A DNA stretch of 64,000 nucleotides from Bacteroidota bacterium (GTDB lineage: Bacteria > Bacteroidota > Bacteroidia > Palsa-948), in the NCBI GenBank assembly GCA_016213435.1, contig JACRAL010000004.1:1-64000 (forward strand). Reading direction: 5' to 3'. Shown here in pieces: positions 25,493 through 35,805 of the stretch (its first letter is position 1; each line of letters starts with the position of its first letter). The notes under the pieces are model-generated. The model did no database searches, was not told the DNA's origin, and saw only the letters and a program-made list of their open reading frames with translations. The translations under genes were made by a program, and so were the position numbers.

Positions 25493-26917
25493 ATGAACAA
25501 AAAGGTAATAATTATAGGAGCAGGACCTGCAGGGCTCAGTTGTGCCTATAAACTTGCTGAAGCAGGATGTCAGGTTGAAGTTTTTGAAGCCAGTCCGCAT
25601 GTTGGCGGTCTTGCGAGAAGTTTTGATCTATGGGGACAGCGTGTCGATTGCGGACCTCACCGTTTTTTTTCACAAGATAAAATTGTTAATGACTTTTTTA
25701 AAGAAGTGGTTGGCAATGATTACACGATGATCGACCGACTCACCCGAATTTATTACAACAACAAATATTTCTTTTATCCGCTTAAACCTTTAAATGCATT
25801 TGCTAATCTCGGACCATTCACCGTGCTGCAGGTGCTTGTGAGTTATTTTTTTCAGCGACTTACTCCAATAAAAGACCCAAAAACCTTTGAGGAGTGGATA
25901 GTTAATCGTTTTGGAAAAAAACTTTTTGGAATATTTTTTAAGAACTATACGGAAAAACTCTGGGGAATTCCTTGTTCAAAGATCGATGCTGACTGGGCGG
26001 CACAACGGATTAAAAAACTTTCGTTATGGGAAGCCGTAAAAAATGCCTTTTTCGGAGATAAGGGGAAGAAACATAAAACTCTGGTTGACCAGTTCGCTTA
26101 TCCTAAAGGAGGAACGGGCATGATCTATGAGAAGATGAAAAATTTTGTGAAATCAAAAGGAGGAAAAGTTCACCAGAATGCTGCCGTGAAAAAAATTCTT
26201 AAAAATGAAAACGGTAATGTAAACGGAATTGAATTATCAAACGGAGAAAAGGTCTTTTCAGAATTTGTTGTTTCAACCATGCCGCTGACATTGATGGTGA
26301 AAGGACTTGATAATGTGCCGAAAGAAGTGATTGCAGCTTGTGATAAGTTATATTATCGTAATACCATCCTTGTTTATCTTGAAATTGACAGTACAACTCT
26401 TTTTCCTGATAACTGGATATATGTTCATGATCCAAAAGTGCAGCACGGGCGTATCACTAATTTCCGCAATTGGGGCATTTCGCTTTATGGTGATAAAAAA
26501 ACAACCATTCTTTGTTTGGAATATTGGTGCTTTGAAAAGGATGAAGTCTGGACAATTGACGATAAGCATCTTTCGGAACTTGCAAAAACAGAAGTGAAGA
26601 AAATAAAACTTGTTCCGCAGGATGCAGTTATTCTTAATTCATTTGTCATGCGTCTTTCGAGATGTTATCCGGTATATGAAATCGGTTATGAAAAACATCT
26701 TGAAATAATACAGGAATATGTGAACAGCATTCCGAATATATTAGCCATTGGAAGATACGGTGCATTCAAGTATAACAATCAGGATCACTCCATTTTAATG
26801 GGACTTCTTGCTGCACGCGAAATCATTACGGGTAAAAAGCAAAATCTCTGGGATATAAATACCGATACCGAGTACCAGGAAACTCAGGAAGTTTTGGAAA
26901 CGGGATTGGATAGATAA
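25493..26917 (+). CDS. NAD(P)/FAD-dependent oxidoreductase (UDP-galactopyranose mutase/protoporphyrinogen oxidase-like fold)
   Basis: VIIIGAGPAGLSCAYKLAEAG, GGLARSFDLWGQRVDCGPHRFF, FAYPKGGTGMIYE. Confidence 0.88.
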   Translation: MNKKVIIIGAGPAGLSCAYKLAEAGCQVEVFEASPHVGGLARSFDLWGQRVDCGPHRFFSQDKIVNDFFKEVVGNDYTMIDRLTRIYYNNKYFFYPLKPLNAFANLGPFTVLQVLVSYFFQRLTPIKDPKTFEEWIVNRFGKKLFGIFFKNYTEKLWGIPCSKIDADWAAQRIKKLSLWEAVKNAFFGDKGKKHKTLVDQFAYPKGGTGMIYEKMKNFVKSKGGKVHQNAAVKKILKNENGNVNGIELSNGEKVFSEFVVSTMPLTLMVKGLDNVPKEVIAACDKLYYRNTILVYLEIDSTTLFPDNWIYVHDPKVQHGRITNFRNWGISLYGDKKTTILCLEYWCFEKDEVWTIDDKHLSELAKTEVKKIKLVPQDAVILNSFVMRLSRCYPVYEIGYEKHLEIIQEYVNSIPNILAIGRYGAFKYNNQDHSILMGLLAAREIITGKKQNLWDINTDTEYQETQEVLETGLDR

Positions 26918-26955
26918 TTATAAAAAGTACAAACTCGGATTAATACGTTTATTCA

Positions 26956-28545
26956 ATGAAACAAAGATTCTTTAAGAATATAAGTAAATACGACATCATT
27001 TTTATTGTATTGTTTATTCTGATTTGTTTTTTTTACCAATTTCATAATATTATTGGCCTCAGGCCTGAAAGCATTCATCAGTGGAGACAGACAATATGCA
27101 CCTCTATAGAATTGAATTATTATCTGCACGGGATGAATTTTTTTCGTCCGGAAGTTCACCACTTGTTCAGTGATGGCGGAACATCAGGCCAGTCCTTGGC
27201 AGAATTTCCTATTCTTTATTACATAAATGCAGTGTTGTGGAAAATATTTGGCGTGAGTGAAGCCATCCCAAGAATTGTAAATATTATAATTTATTTTTTC
27301 GGTTTATTTTTTTTATTTAGATTTCTTTCAAGGGTCTTGTCGCCTGTATGGTCTCTGCTTATATGTATACTATGCTTCACCTCTCCAGTTTTTGTTTTTT
27401 ATGGATTTGGGTATTTGGTTGACATTCCGGCTTTCTCCATCTGTCTTATCAGTATTTATTTTTTCTTCAATTATTATGAATTAGGAAAACGAAAAGACCT
27501 TTATTTATTTTTATTTTTTTCCCTTTTAGCTATTTTGCTGAAAATAACGGTCAGTATTTTTTTTCTTTCTATACTGGGGATTTTTATTTTTCAAAAGTTT
27601 AAAATTATTGAATTGAGAGAGAAGGGTTTAAAAAATCCGTTGCGTGATATTTTCCTTTTTTTATCCGTATTGCTCATTGTAGCAGGATGGTATGCTTATG
27701 CGAGGTATTTCGATACCATTCATGGAGGATGGTATACCATTAATGATATTTTTCCTATATGGGATTTAGATAGGGCAGGTATCAGAGAGGTATTAAAAAA
27801 GTTTTTCGAAATACAATTTTATCAATTTTTTATCCCGTTAACAACTTTTCTATTGATTTTTTTATTCATTGGAATTATCTTGTTGTACAAAAAAACCGAT
27901 AAAATATATTTTATTTTTTCAATGATGCTTGCGTTCGGATCTTTAGTGTATGCAGTAATGTGGTTTAAGGTATGGAATGTGCATGATTATTATCTCTTTT
28001 TATTTTTATTGCCGGCCTTGTTTGTCATCATCACTTTTCTGGATTACCTAAAGAAACACCAATCCGAAATATTCTATTCAAAAAAGATTCAAATAATAGC
28101 TGCTTTGTTTGTCTTATTGAATGTATGGTATTGCAGAAATAACATTCGCATGAGGTATGGTATAAAAACAACGGAAATTCCTTTCATGGCAACAAAAGCA
28201 GAAATAGAATTATGGAGCTGGTTCAGTTGGGATTACAGCAATACGCTTAAACCTCTCGAAACAATTGAAACCTATAATCGTTCACTGGGAATTTCCCCAG
28301 ATGATCCTGTAATTTCCATCCCTGATAAAAGCATATGTATTACATTATATTTAATGAATCAAAAAGGATGGACTGAGTTTGGCAATCATTTTTATGAGAA
28401 AGATGATATTTCAGAAAAAATAAAAATAGGAGCGAAATACCTCATTCTTAACGATTCCACTCATGTTCACAATCCTTTCATAAATCCTTATACAAAACAT
28501 AAAATAGGACAGTATAAAAACATTTTTATTTATAGTTTAAGGTAA
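26956..28545 (+). CDS. GT39/ArnT-like multi-pass membrane glycosyltransferase
   Basis: IHQWRQTICTSIELNYYLHGMNFFRPEV...LAEFPILYYINA, similar in layout to 15336-16784. Confidence 0.7.
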   Translation: MKQRFFKNISKYDIIFIVLFILICFFYQFHNIIGLRPESIHQWRQTICTSIELNYYLHGMNFFRPEVHHLFSDGGTSGQSLAEFPILYYINAVLWKIFGVSEAIPRIVNIIIYFFGLFFLFRFLSRVLSPVWSLLICILCFTSPVFVFYGFGYLVDIPAFSICLISIYFFFNYYELGKRKDLYLFLFFSLLAILLKITVSIFFLSILGIFIFQKFKIIELREKGLKNPLRDIFLFLSVLLIVAGWYAYARYFDTIHGGWYTINDIFPIWDLDRAGIREVLKKFFEIQFYQFFIPLTTFLLIFLFIGIILLYKKTDKIYFIFSMMLAFGSLVYAVMWFKVWNVHDYYLFLFLLPALFVIITFLDYLKKHQSEIFYSKKIQIIAALFVLLNVWYCRNNIRMRYGIKTTEIPFMATKAEIELWSWFSWDYSNTLKPLETIETYNRSLGISPDDPVISIPDKSICITLYLMNQKGWTEFGNHFYEKDDISEKIKIGAKYLILNDSTHVHNPFINPYTKHKIGQYKNIFIYSLR

Positions 28546-28546
28546 C

Positions 28547-30400
28547 ATGAAAAATAAAAATTCATTTTTTATTTTTTTTCTTATCTCGCTTTCCATTGTA
28601 TTTTTAAATTTCAGAGAGCCGTCCAATAACCTGATAGTCTGGGATCAGTTTGGCTATTATTTATACTTGCCGCTAACTTTTATCTATCATGATTTGGGAA
28701 TAAAAGATTTCTCAGTGGTTGATATGCTGATGCATAAATACCAGCCCATTACTGTTTTTTACCAAGGAATTCAATTAGACAATGGCGGCTGGGTGTTGCG
28801 TTACACCATGGGATTAGCTATTCTTGATAGTCCTGCTTTTTTTACGGGACATTTATTTGCCTATTTGCTGAACTACCCCATGGACGGATTTTCTCTTCCT
28901 TATCAATATGCCTTACTCTGTTGGAGCATTGTTATTTTGCTGACAGGACTGTATTATCTTCGTCTTATACTTCTGCATTTTTTCTCTGACAAACTTGCTG
29001 CATTTATTTTATTGATATTATGTTTTGGCACAAATTTTCTGATTATGTCAACACATGAAGGGATTCTCCTTGTAAATTCTTACTTATTTACTTTGTTTGC
29101 AATTATGCTTTGGCACACCATTAAGTGGCATGAGAAACATTACTTGTCCTCAGCCATCATTCTTGGAATTACGCTTGGATTAGCTGCGTTGACCAGACCA
29201 ACAGAAATTATGTATGCAATCATTCCTTTTTGCTGGGGTATAAAAGCACCCAAAGAGATAAGTCAGAAAATAAAAATCTTTCTCAATGAATACCGTTTTC
29301 ATGCAATCATCATGTTCGGACTTATGATCTGCATCGGTTCATTTCAACTTTTTTATTGGAAAAAAGTAACCGGAAATTTCTTTTATGATAGTTATGGAGC
29401 TAATGCCGGGGAGGGTTTTGATTTCCAAACGCCCTATACACTGCAATTTCTTTTCAGTTATCGCAAAGGGTGGTTGGTATATACTCCACTCATGTTGTTT
29501 TCAATTATAGGGTTTATTTTTTTGTACAGAAACAAACGCGAAATCTTTTGGGCAAGTCTGATCTTTTTTAGTGTGTTTTTGTATGTGGTTTCGTCCTGGA
29601 CGTATTGGTGGTATGCCTCTTGTTTCAGCCAGCGGACAATGATGCAGGTCTATCCTTTGCTTGCTGTTTCGCTGGGTTTTTTTATCCAATGGATTTGGAG
29701 AAATAAATTTATAGTTAAAGCTGTAACAGTTACGCTGATATTTTTATTTATTGCACTTAATATATTGCAGAGCTGGCAATATAAAAAAGGAATTATTTCC
29801 GGAGAGAGAATGACCAAAAAATACTATTGGTCTGTTTTCTTGAAAACAACTTTGCCGAAAGGGGCTGATGAATTATTGCTTGTAGAGCGCAATCCGGATT
29901 CAATTCCGATTTTGAAAGAAGACAATATACATAGGAAACAAAATGTTTTTAGCAAGAACTTTACAAATGAAGAGAAAGCGGTTAAGCAGATTGCGCTTCA
30001 CGATACAACAATAAATTTTCCCGACAAGGTTTATATAATAGATTCAACGGCTGAATTTTTTAATGTCTATGATATTCCTTATTTCGAATTGACAGATAAA
30101 TATTATGCATGGCTGCAGGTAAAGACAAAAGTAATGGCATTATCGCCCGAAAAAAAAATGGATGCTTTTATTGTAATTACATTTTTACATAAAGATAAAT
30201 CATACCGATATATGGCCTATCCCATTAAAAATGATTCCTCGCTCGCTTATAAATGGAGCGAAGTAAACGTGAGTTATTTAACTCCTGAGATAAGATCAAA
30301 AACCGACAGGGTGCAAATATATATTTGGAACAGAGGGAAGAGCAGTTTTGCAATAGATACGATCAATATTGAGAAGTTTGAACCCATTGAGAACCCATGA
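28547..30400 (+). CDS. Large multi-pass membrane protein (GT-C-like paralog A)
   Basis: NLIVWDQFGYYLYLPLTFIYHDLGIKDFSVVD; paralogous to 30421-32283 and 35806-37665; C-terminal YIWN..KSSFAIDTINIEKFEP. Confidence 0.75.
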   Translation: MKNKNSFFIFFLISLSIVFLNFREPSNNLIVWDQFGYYLYLPLTFIYHDLGIKDFSVVDMLMHKYQPITVFYQGIQLDNGGWVLRYTMGLAILDSPAFFTGHLFAYLLNYPMDGFSLPYQYALLCWSIVILLTGLYYLRLILLHFFSDKLAAFILLILCFGTNFLIMSTHEGILLVNSYLFTLFAIMLWHTIKWHEKHYLSSAIILGITLGLAALTRPTEIMYAIIPFCWGIKAPKEISQKIKIFLNEYRFHAIIMFGLMICIGSFQLFYWKKVTGNFFYDSYGANAGEGFDFQTPYTLQFLFSYRKGWLVYTPLMLFSIIGFIFLYRNKREIFWASLIFFSVFLYVVSSWTYWWYASCFSQRTMMQVYPLLAVSLGFFIQWIWRNKFIVKAVTVTLIFLFIALNILQSWQYKKGIISGERMTKKYYWSVFLKTTLPKGADELLLVERNPDSIPILKEDNIHRKQNVFSKNFTNEEKAVKQIALHDTTINFPDKVYIIDSTAEFFNVYDIPYFELTDKYYAWLQVKTKVMALSPEKKMDAFIVITFLHKDKSYRYMAYPIKNDSSLAYKWSEVNVSYLTPEIRSKTDRVQIYIWNRGKSSFAIDTINIEKFEPIENP

Positions 30401-30420
30401 TCAGTAGAATGACATAGAGA

Positions 30421-32283
30421 TCATTCCTTTCCCCGAATAATTTCGAATCTCAGATTATCTATAAAAATTTCTTTTTGAGTATTGTTATTCCAAACGTATG
30501 TCTCAAAAATATCTCTCCAGTCCCGTATCGTATCTAAAGGAAGAGTAACTGCGATGGTGCTCCACTTTCTGGGATCGGGATACACAGAGTTCATATTGAT
30601 TGCACGGAAAAAATAAACCCCGGTATCGCTTTTCAGTAAGATTACAAGCATGTGGGTTTCATTGGCAGAAATGTTTTCGGGTAAGAAAAACTGTACAGAC
30701 GCAATCGCCTCTCTGGCATTGCCGCGTAAGATATCCGAAGCCTGCATGGAAATGGCAGGTGAAAATGCTTTCTGATCCTTTAATACATAAGAGTGTTTGC
30801 TGCCTCTTGCTGCTATTGTAGAATAATAAATGCTGTCATTGTTATAGGGAACATTTTCGAAATCGTATTCTTGCGTGATATCATAAATATTTTTTTTGTC
30901 TTCATAAAATTCACTCAGGCCATTTTTAGCTCTTTCAGTATTGGGGATTTGCAAACTATTCCACCATTCACCGGGTACTTCGGTTTTTAAAAAACTAATC
31001 CAATACGACTTTTTAGTCATGCTGTCAAAATGCAGTCCTACGTGTTCAAATTGAAATTCCTGAAAAATATTTAGTGCAATAAGAAGAAAAGAAATTATGA
31101 TAATGGGTATTTTAAAAAGAAGTTTTTTTCTCAGAAAAAAATCATAGAAAGCAGCCATTGGAATTGCCAGCGCGCCATATAATTCAACATAAGCCCTCAA
31201 TCCAAATCCCCCAAACCACCAGCACCACCAGCTATGGATTATATAAACCATGAAAGCAAAGAACAGCAGAATAGATAATTTCATGTCCTTTACTTTTTCT
31301 TTCATAAAGAAAAATCCGGCCAGTGCAAAAATCATAATCGGAGTATAAAGCAGCCAACCGTTACGGTAACCAAACCATCCTTGTATAATATGAGGGTTTT
31401 CGAAGAAAAAACTTTCTCCGGTATATGAAAAGTAGAACCAGTTTCCGGTGATGTATTTCCAGTAAATCAATTGCGGAATTCCGGGAAGCAAGAAAAAAAT
31501 AATTACAATTAAAAGTTGCCATTTATTAATTAAAAGGAATTGAAGTTTTTCTCTGTATAATTTCAAGTTCCTTATTCCATATAATAATGGAATCAAAATA
31601 CAGATAATCATTGTCGGTTTCATCAAGGTAAGCAACCCACCGGTGAGACCTAAAAGAATAGACATTTTAAAATCTGGTTTTTGATGCCATGTGTCAATTG
31701 CGAATAGATAAACACACAACACAGCAAAAAGATACGCATGCGCCATCAGCGCTCCTCCAGTTGAATAATATAAAAGATTAGTGCCGAAAAAAACTGAAAG
31801 AATGGTTAAAGCAATAACTGCATCTGAAAAATAGAGGAGTAAAAGTTTACGCAAAAAAATAAATCCAAGGATCACGTAAAATAAAGTTCCGATTTGCAGA
31901 AATAACTGATAGGGGAAAGAATATCCATCCTGAGGTTCGCCCGAAATGCCTGCGTAAATATGCCCAAGAAAAAAGAAGGGAGCATACAAATAACTTACGC
32001 CCATGGTGGTTTTAATCACTCTGCCTCCGTTGGGAGCATGTTCGGGCCAATATTTAAAAGCAAAAAATCCGGGATCCTTATCTGGAAAATGTAAAGTAAT
32101 ATCATGATAAATGAATACTGCAGGCAAATAGCCATAAAAAGAAACAACATCCCATACAATAGGATTTTTTTTAGCCCTGTCATAATTGTAAAAAGAAAAA
32201 ACCCAATAAAAAACAATAAGTAAAAGACAAATTTTACTTAGAATATTCTTTTGAAATGTTTTTAAAAACAAGAAACGTTGCAT
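30421..32283 (-). CDS. Large multi-pass membrane protein (GT-C-like paralog B)
   Basis: PIVWDVVSFYGYLPAVFIYHDITL...C-terminal YVWNNNTQKEIFIDNLRFEI. Confidence 0.75.
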   Translation of the reverse strand: MQRFLFLKTFQKNILSKICLLLIVFYWVFSFYNYDRAKKNPIVWDVVSFYGYLPAVFIYHDITLHFPDKDPGFFAFKYWPEHAPNGGRVIKTTMGVSYLYAPFFFLGHIYAGISGEPQDGYSFPYQLFLQIGTLFYVILGFIFLRKLLLLYFSDAVIALTILSVFFGTNLLYYSTGGALMAHAYLFAVLCVYLFAIDTWHQKPDFKMSILLGLTGGLLTLMKPTMIICILIPLLYGIRNLKLYREKLQFLLINKWQLLIVIIFFLLPGIPQLIYWKYITGNWFYFSYTGESFFFENPHIIQGWFGYRNGWLLYTPIMIFALAGFFFMKEKVKDMKLSILLFFAFMVYIIHSWWCWWFGGFGLRAYVELYGALAIPMAAFYDFFLRKKLLFKIPIIIISFLLIALNIFQEFQFEHVGLHFDSMTKKSYWISFLKTEVPGEWWNSLQIPNTERAKNGLSEFYEDKKNIYDITQEYDFENVPYNNDSIYYSTIAARGSKHSYVLKDQKAFSPAISMQASDILRGNAREAIASVQFFLPENISANETHMLVILLKSDTGVYFFRAINMNSVYPDPRKWSTIAVTLPLDTIRDWRDIFETYVWNNNTQKEIFIDNLRFEIIRGKE

Positions 32284-32329
32284 ATGGATCTTGAAAAGGT
32301 TTATTTGGTTTAAGTTTTTCTTTTAGAAT

Positions 32330-34297
32330 TTATTTCAATCCTAAATATTTCAATTGTAAATCGTCTACATAAAAATTTCTTCTGCCTTTATTCCAAAAGT
32401 AAAAATTAAGTATAAAGTCTTCGTTTAATTCGTTAGGAAATAAAATGCGTTTTATTTCACAGGCATTCCATGTATTGTCATTCATTTTCCCATTGATCTT
32501 TTCTCCATGCCAGAAAATGGTTTTGTTGCCGTTCTTTATTTCAATTACAGGGATTATCTCTTTTGTGGAATCACTAGAAAAGAATTTAAAATTAATTTGA
32601 ATCATCCTCAAAGATGAAAAGTTTTTGATTTCATTTATTTTTTTTGAAAACATAGGCCCGAATTCTTTTTCTGTTGTATATTTTAAGGACATTTCACCTG
32701 AAACACATTTTTCATTTGTTAACAAAGATGTGTCAACCGGCTTATTAGAATCAAAATTAAAAGTTTCCGAATCTATTTCTCGGAGATTATCAATCGGACC
32801 AAAATCTGTTATCAATTCAGGAGCGATTGAATCATGCGTGGAAGTATCGTGATTTTTATTTTTCATAAAAATCCAGGATTCAAATGCGGGAAAATCAAGA
32901 TAATATTTATAATATTTCAACGGAATAAAGTTTGTATCCTTTTTCAATAAATCGAGCGGTAAATTTCCTTCTTGTGGTGCGTAATGTGAATCCCACACTA
33001 TCAGCGTGCTGTCAGGCAGCAAGTTAAGAGAGTCTTTATCTAATGACCAAAGCAGTGTCGATTTTTTATTGTCGAATGGATCAATATCTGAAACAACAGC
33101 AAGAAATGGATGCAAGTAACAGACTCTGTTAACCTTTGAAAATGTTTTGTTGATCCATCCACCGGCTTCTTTTATCACAACTTGTTCTGAATTCAAATGA
33201 AAAGGATAATATGATTGTTGAAAAGGAGTTTGAATTATAAACCACAATATTATTGCAACAGACATTATCTTCAGATAGCGATAGTGTTTAAATAGGAAAA
33301 AGAAAATTAAGTTAATGCCCATTAAGGAAATTAATGAAGCGGAGGGAATAAGTGTTGTCATATATCGCAACATTCCGAGATTCGTAAAAATATCAGGCAT
33401 CCAGTAAAGCAATGAATGCAGCAAAAGGCAATCGAAAAAACTGCCAAAAATTAAAAATAATATTTCGGGAAGAAAATCAGTTTTTGATTTCTTAGATAGA
33501 AAAGAAAATATGAAATAAATGCTGGTACAAATTCCAAGTATTAACAAAGCGGAATAAACAGTTCCCCAGATTTCATCATAATGTTTTACAAAATGCAAAA
33601 ACTCTCCTTTTTGGCCTTCATACCCTACTTCGGTGATAGAATAATTTTGAGTGATCACCCAAAATAAATCATGGTAATAAAAATATCCGATTACAGAATA
33701 AGAAATGAAAGCAAAAAATAAAAAAGGGATAGAAAAAAATTGTTTTCTTATAAGTAAAACAAGTGCAATTAAAGGGAGAACTACGTATGCTTCGGGTCTG
33801 ACAAATGGAATGAAGGAAGCAGCAATTGCTCCCCAAAGGAATTTATTTTGAAAAATAAGCCATACTGAAAACATGAAAAGGAAACCGAAAAATATTTCCG
33901 TAAGGCCGGAATTGATTAATGCAAAATAAATAGGAGAGAAAAATATATATGCCGGAATTGACCAAGCAAAATCAAGATTTATTTTCTGAGCAATCTTATA
34001 GCAAAAAAAAGATGTGCCGGCTGCACACAGCGCTTGAAATACAATTGCTCCGTTCATTCCGAATTGCATAAAAGGCGAACTCACCAATGTAAAGAATGGC
34101 TTTCCCCACATATCTAAAAAAAGCCGCGGATGTTTCCATGAATAATGCGCAATAAGATAATGCTGAATGCCATCGCCTGTATCAAAAGTGGCGTTAGCGG
34201 AAATGTTTATGCAAACAACAGTAATAAAAGAAATGAAAAGAAGCGAATAGAAAAATATTCTTTCAGTTTTATAATTCAATGAAGGAACTGTATTCAC
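32330..34297 (-). CDS. Large multi-pass membrane protein (GT-C-like) with a similar C-terminal domain
   Basis: GDGIQHYLIAHYSWKHPRLFLDMWGKPFFTL...C-terminal FYFWNKGRRNFYVDDLQLKYL. Confidence 0.7.
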   Translation of the reverse strand: MNTVPSLNYKTERIFFYSLLFISFITVVCINISANATFDTGDGIQHYLIAHYSWKHPRLFLDMWGKPFFTLVSSPFMQFGMNGAIVFQALCAAGTSFFCYKIAQKINLDFAWSIPAYIFFSPIYFALINSGLTEIFFGFLFMFSVWLIFQNKFLWGAIAASFIPFVRPEAYVVLPLIALVLLIRKQFFSIPFLFFAFISYSVIGYFYYHDLFWVITQNYSITEVGYEGQKGEFLHFVKHYDEIWGTVYSALLILGICTSIYFIFSFLSKKSKTDFLPEILFLIFGSFFDCLLLHSLLYWMPDIFTNLGMLRYMTTLIPSASLISLMGINLIFFFLFKHYRYLKIMSVAIILWFIIQTPFQQSYYPFHLNSEQVVIKEAGGWINKTFSKVNRVCYLHPFLAVVSDIDPFDNKKSTLLWSLDKDSLNLLPDSTLIVWDSHYAPQEGNLPLDLLKKDTNFIPLKYYKYYLDFPAFESWIFMKNKNHDTSTHDSIAPELITDFGPIDNLREIDSETFNFDSNKPVDTSLLTNEKCVSGEMSLKYTTEKEFGPMFSKKINEIKNFSSLRMIQINFKFFSSDSTKEIIPVIEIKNGNKTIFWHGEKINGKMNDNTWNACEIKRILFPNELNEDFILNFYFWNKGRRNFYVDDLQLKYLGLK

Positions 34298-34387
34298 TTG
34301 ATCGTATAAGTATTAATTTTTTAAATGCTATTTATGAAACTATAATGCAAGCCGAATCCAAACAATTCTTTTGTCTTGACATCACTA

Positions 34388-34459
34388 TTAAAATCTAAGA
34401 AGTCCGTATTTAAGGATGGTTTTAAGAATTCTTAATCCATCTGAATTTCTTAATTTTAG
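34388..34459 (-). pseudogene. 3' remnant of a GT2 glycosyltransferase gene
   Basis: Minus strand reads KLRNSDGLRILKTILKYGLLRF*, matching the C-terminus of the 34816-35529 product. 34403-34456 vs 34834-34887 is 53/54 identical. Confidence 0.8.
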
Positions 34460-34537
34460 TAAATCTATATCCTAAATTATGAAACTTTCGTTATGAGCAA
34501 ATAAAAATATATTAGACTTCTTCGGGAAATAGGGGTT

Positions 34538-34756
34538 TTGAAAAATCAAACAGATGGTTATCAGCAAGATAGTTTGAATTTCCGAAAATGTCTATTCTTC
34601 TTTCTCAGCGGATGGATTTCAGCCCTCTCTACTACAGAGGCGACTACCACTATTTCTGGATTGGAAAGCGGAAAGCGTTACTGGTTTCGCCACCGTTCCA
34701 TTCTGCCTGGAAGCCCTGCTCCTTATGATGGTCCAATAGACCTCATTGTGCAGTAG
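34538..34756 (+). pseudogene. Probable C-terminal remnant of a fibronectin-III-like domain protein
   Basis: TEATTTISGLESGKRYWFRHRSILPGSPAPYDGPIDLIVQ* reads as an FN3 C-terminal strand set with no recognisable upstream part; followed by a terminator. Confidence 0.55.
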
Positions 34757-34782
34757 TGTGTTGTTTGCCAGAAGGTAAACAG

Positions 34783-34812
34783 AAAGGCGGGAGTGGTTTA
34801 CCCGCCTTTTAT
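34783..34812 (+). terminator. Rho-independent terminator
   Basis: AAAGGCGGG agtggttta CCCGCCTTTT then ATTTTTT. Confidence 0.85.
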
Positions 34813-34815
34813 TTT

Positions 34816-35529
34816 TTAGTTCATCTTCAATAATCCGTATTTCAGGATGGTTTTAAGAATTCTTAATCCATCTGAATTTCTTAATTTCTTGCCTTCGCCT
34901 TCGTTTCTTGGGAAATATCTTACCGGTACTTCGGCTATCCAGGTTTTTCGCAGGCGTCCGCATTTGATAATCAGTTCTGCTTCAAACCCGAAACGGGATT
35001 CTTTCAGGTTTAATTTTTCAAACAGATCTTTTCGGAATAATTTATATCCGCAAGCCATGTCTGTAAGATGCACATTAATGAAAAGAGATGTTAGCAGCGT
35101 AAATAATTTATTTGCAAAATATCTTCTGAAAGCCGTCTGTGGCCGTAACACGCCCGGTAAATACCGGGACCCATTTATAAAAGGAACTTTCAATTCGTAC
35201 ATAGCGTTCAGCATCGAGGGAATATCTGCAGGCGAGAGTTCCATATCTGCATCCTGTATGAGAATAATATCACCCGCAGCTTGTTTAATGCCGGTCTTTA
35301 CTGCAAATCCCTTTCCATTGTTTGAGGACTGGCGCAACAATTGTATGTTGGATTTCTCTTTACAATATTCCTGTACCAAGGAATACGACCGATCGGTTGA
35401 TTGATCGTCAACAATAATGATTTCTGTTTTTTCTATAAATGCAGGAAATTTTACCAACAGTAATTCATCAAGCAACGCGCAAATAAAAGTTTCTTCGTTA
35501 TACAGAGGGATGATGATGCTTAGATACAT
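34816..35529 (-). CDS. Glycosyltransferase family 2 (paralog of 24782-25489)
   Basis: SIIIPLYNEETFI, LIQDADMELSPADI, DMACGYKLFRKDL. Confidence 0.92.
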   Translation of the reverse strand: MYLSIIIPLYNEETFICALLDELLLVKFPAFIEKTEIIIVDDQSTDRSYSLVQEYCKEKSNIQLLRQSSNNGKGFAVKTGIKQAAGDIILIQDADMELSPADIPSMLNAMYELKVPFINGSRYLPGVLRPQTAFRRYFANKLFTLLTSLFINVHLTDMACGYKLFRKDLFEKLNLKESRFGFEAELIIKCGRLRKTWIAEVPVRYFPRNEGEGKKLRNSDGLRILKTILKYGLLKMN

Positions 35530-35610
35530 AGCAAAAATATTCGGCAGATTATTGGGAACAGCATACGAAGGTAAAAAATTAGTCGCTGTTTAGTTTTCCT
35601 AAATTCTTCT

Positions 35611-35777
35611 GAGTGTACGACACTCTTTTTCGAGTGCAGATGCTTGTATTAACTCTCCCCCTTGAAAAGGGGGAGTCCGGCAGGAGAGGGGGATTGAGTT
35701 TAACCACCCCTAACCCCTCCTTTGAAAGGAGGGGAGCTAACAGCCAAATATCCAAGCCAATTAAAATGTCGTGCACT
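35611..35777. mobile_element. Candidate MITE-like element with 9-bp direct flanks
   Basis: TIR AGTGTACGACAC (35612-35623) / ATGTCGTGCACT (35766-35777), 10/12; flanked by AATTCTTCT at 35602-35610 and 35778-35786; internal G/C palindromes. Confidence 0.55.
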
Positions 35778-35805
35778 AATTCTTCTCTAAAGAGGTTTGT
35801 CAACA

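Noticed and set aside
35150-35172. CCCGGTAaaTACCGGG palindrome in the 34816-35529 GT2 gene
   Set aside because: It encodes GSRYLPG, matching the conserved GSRF motif of the paralog; not clearly an insertion.
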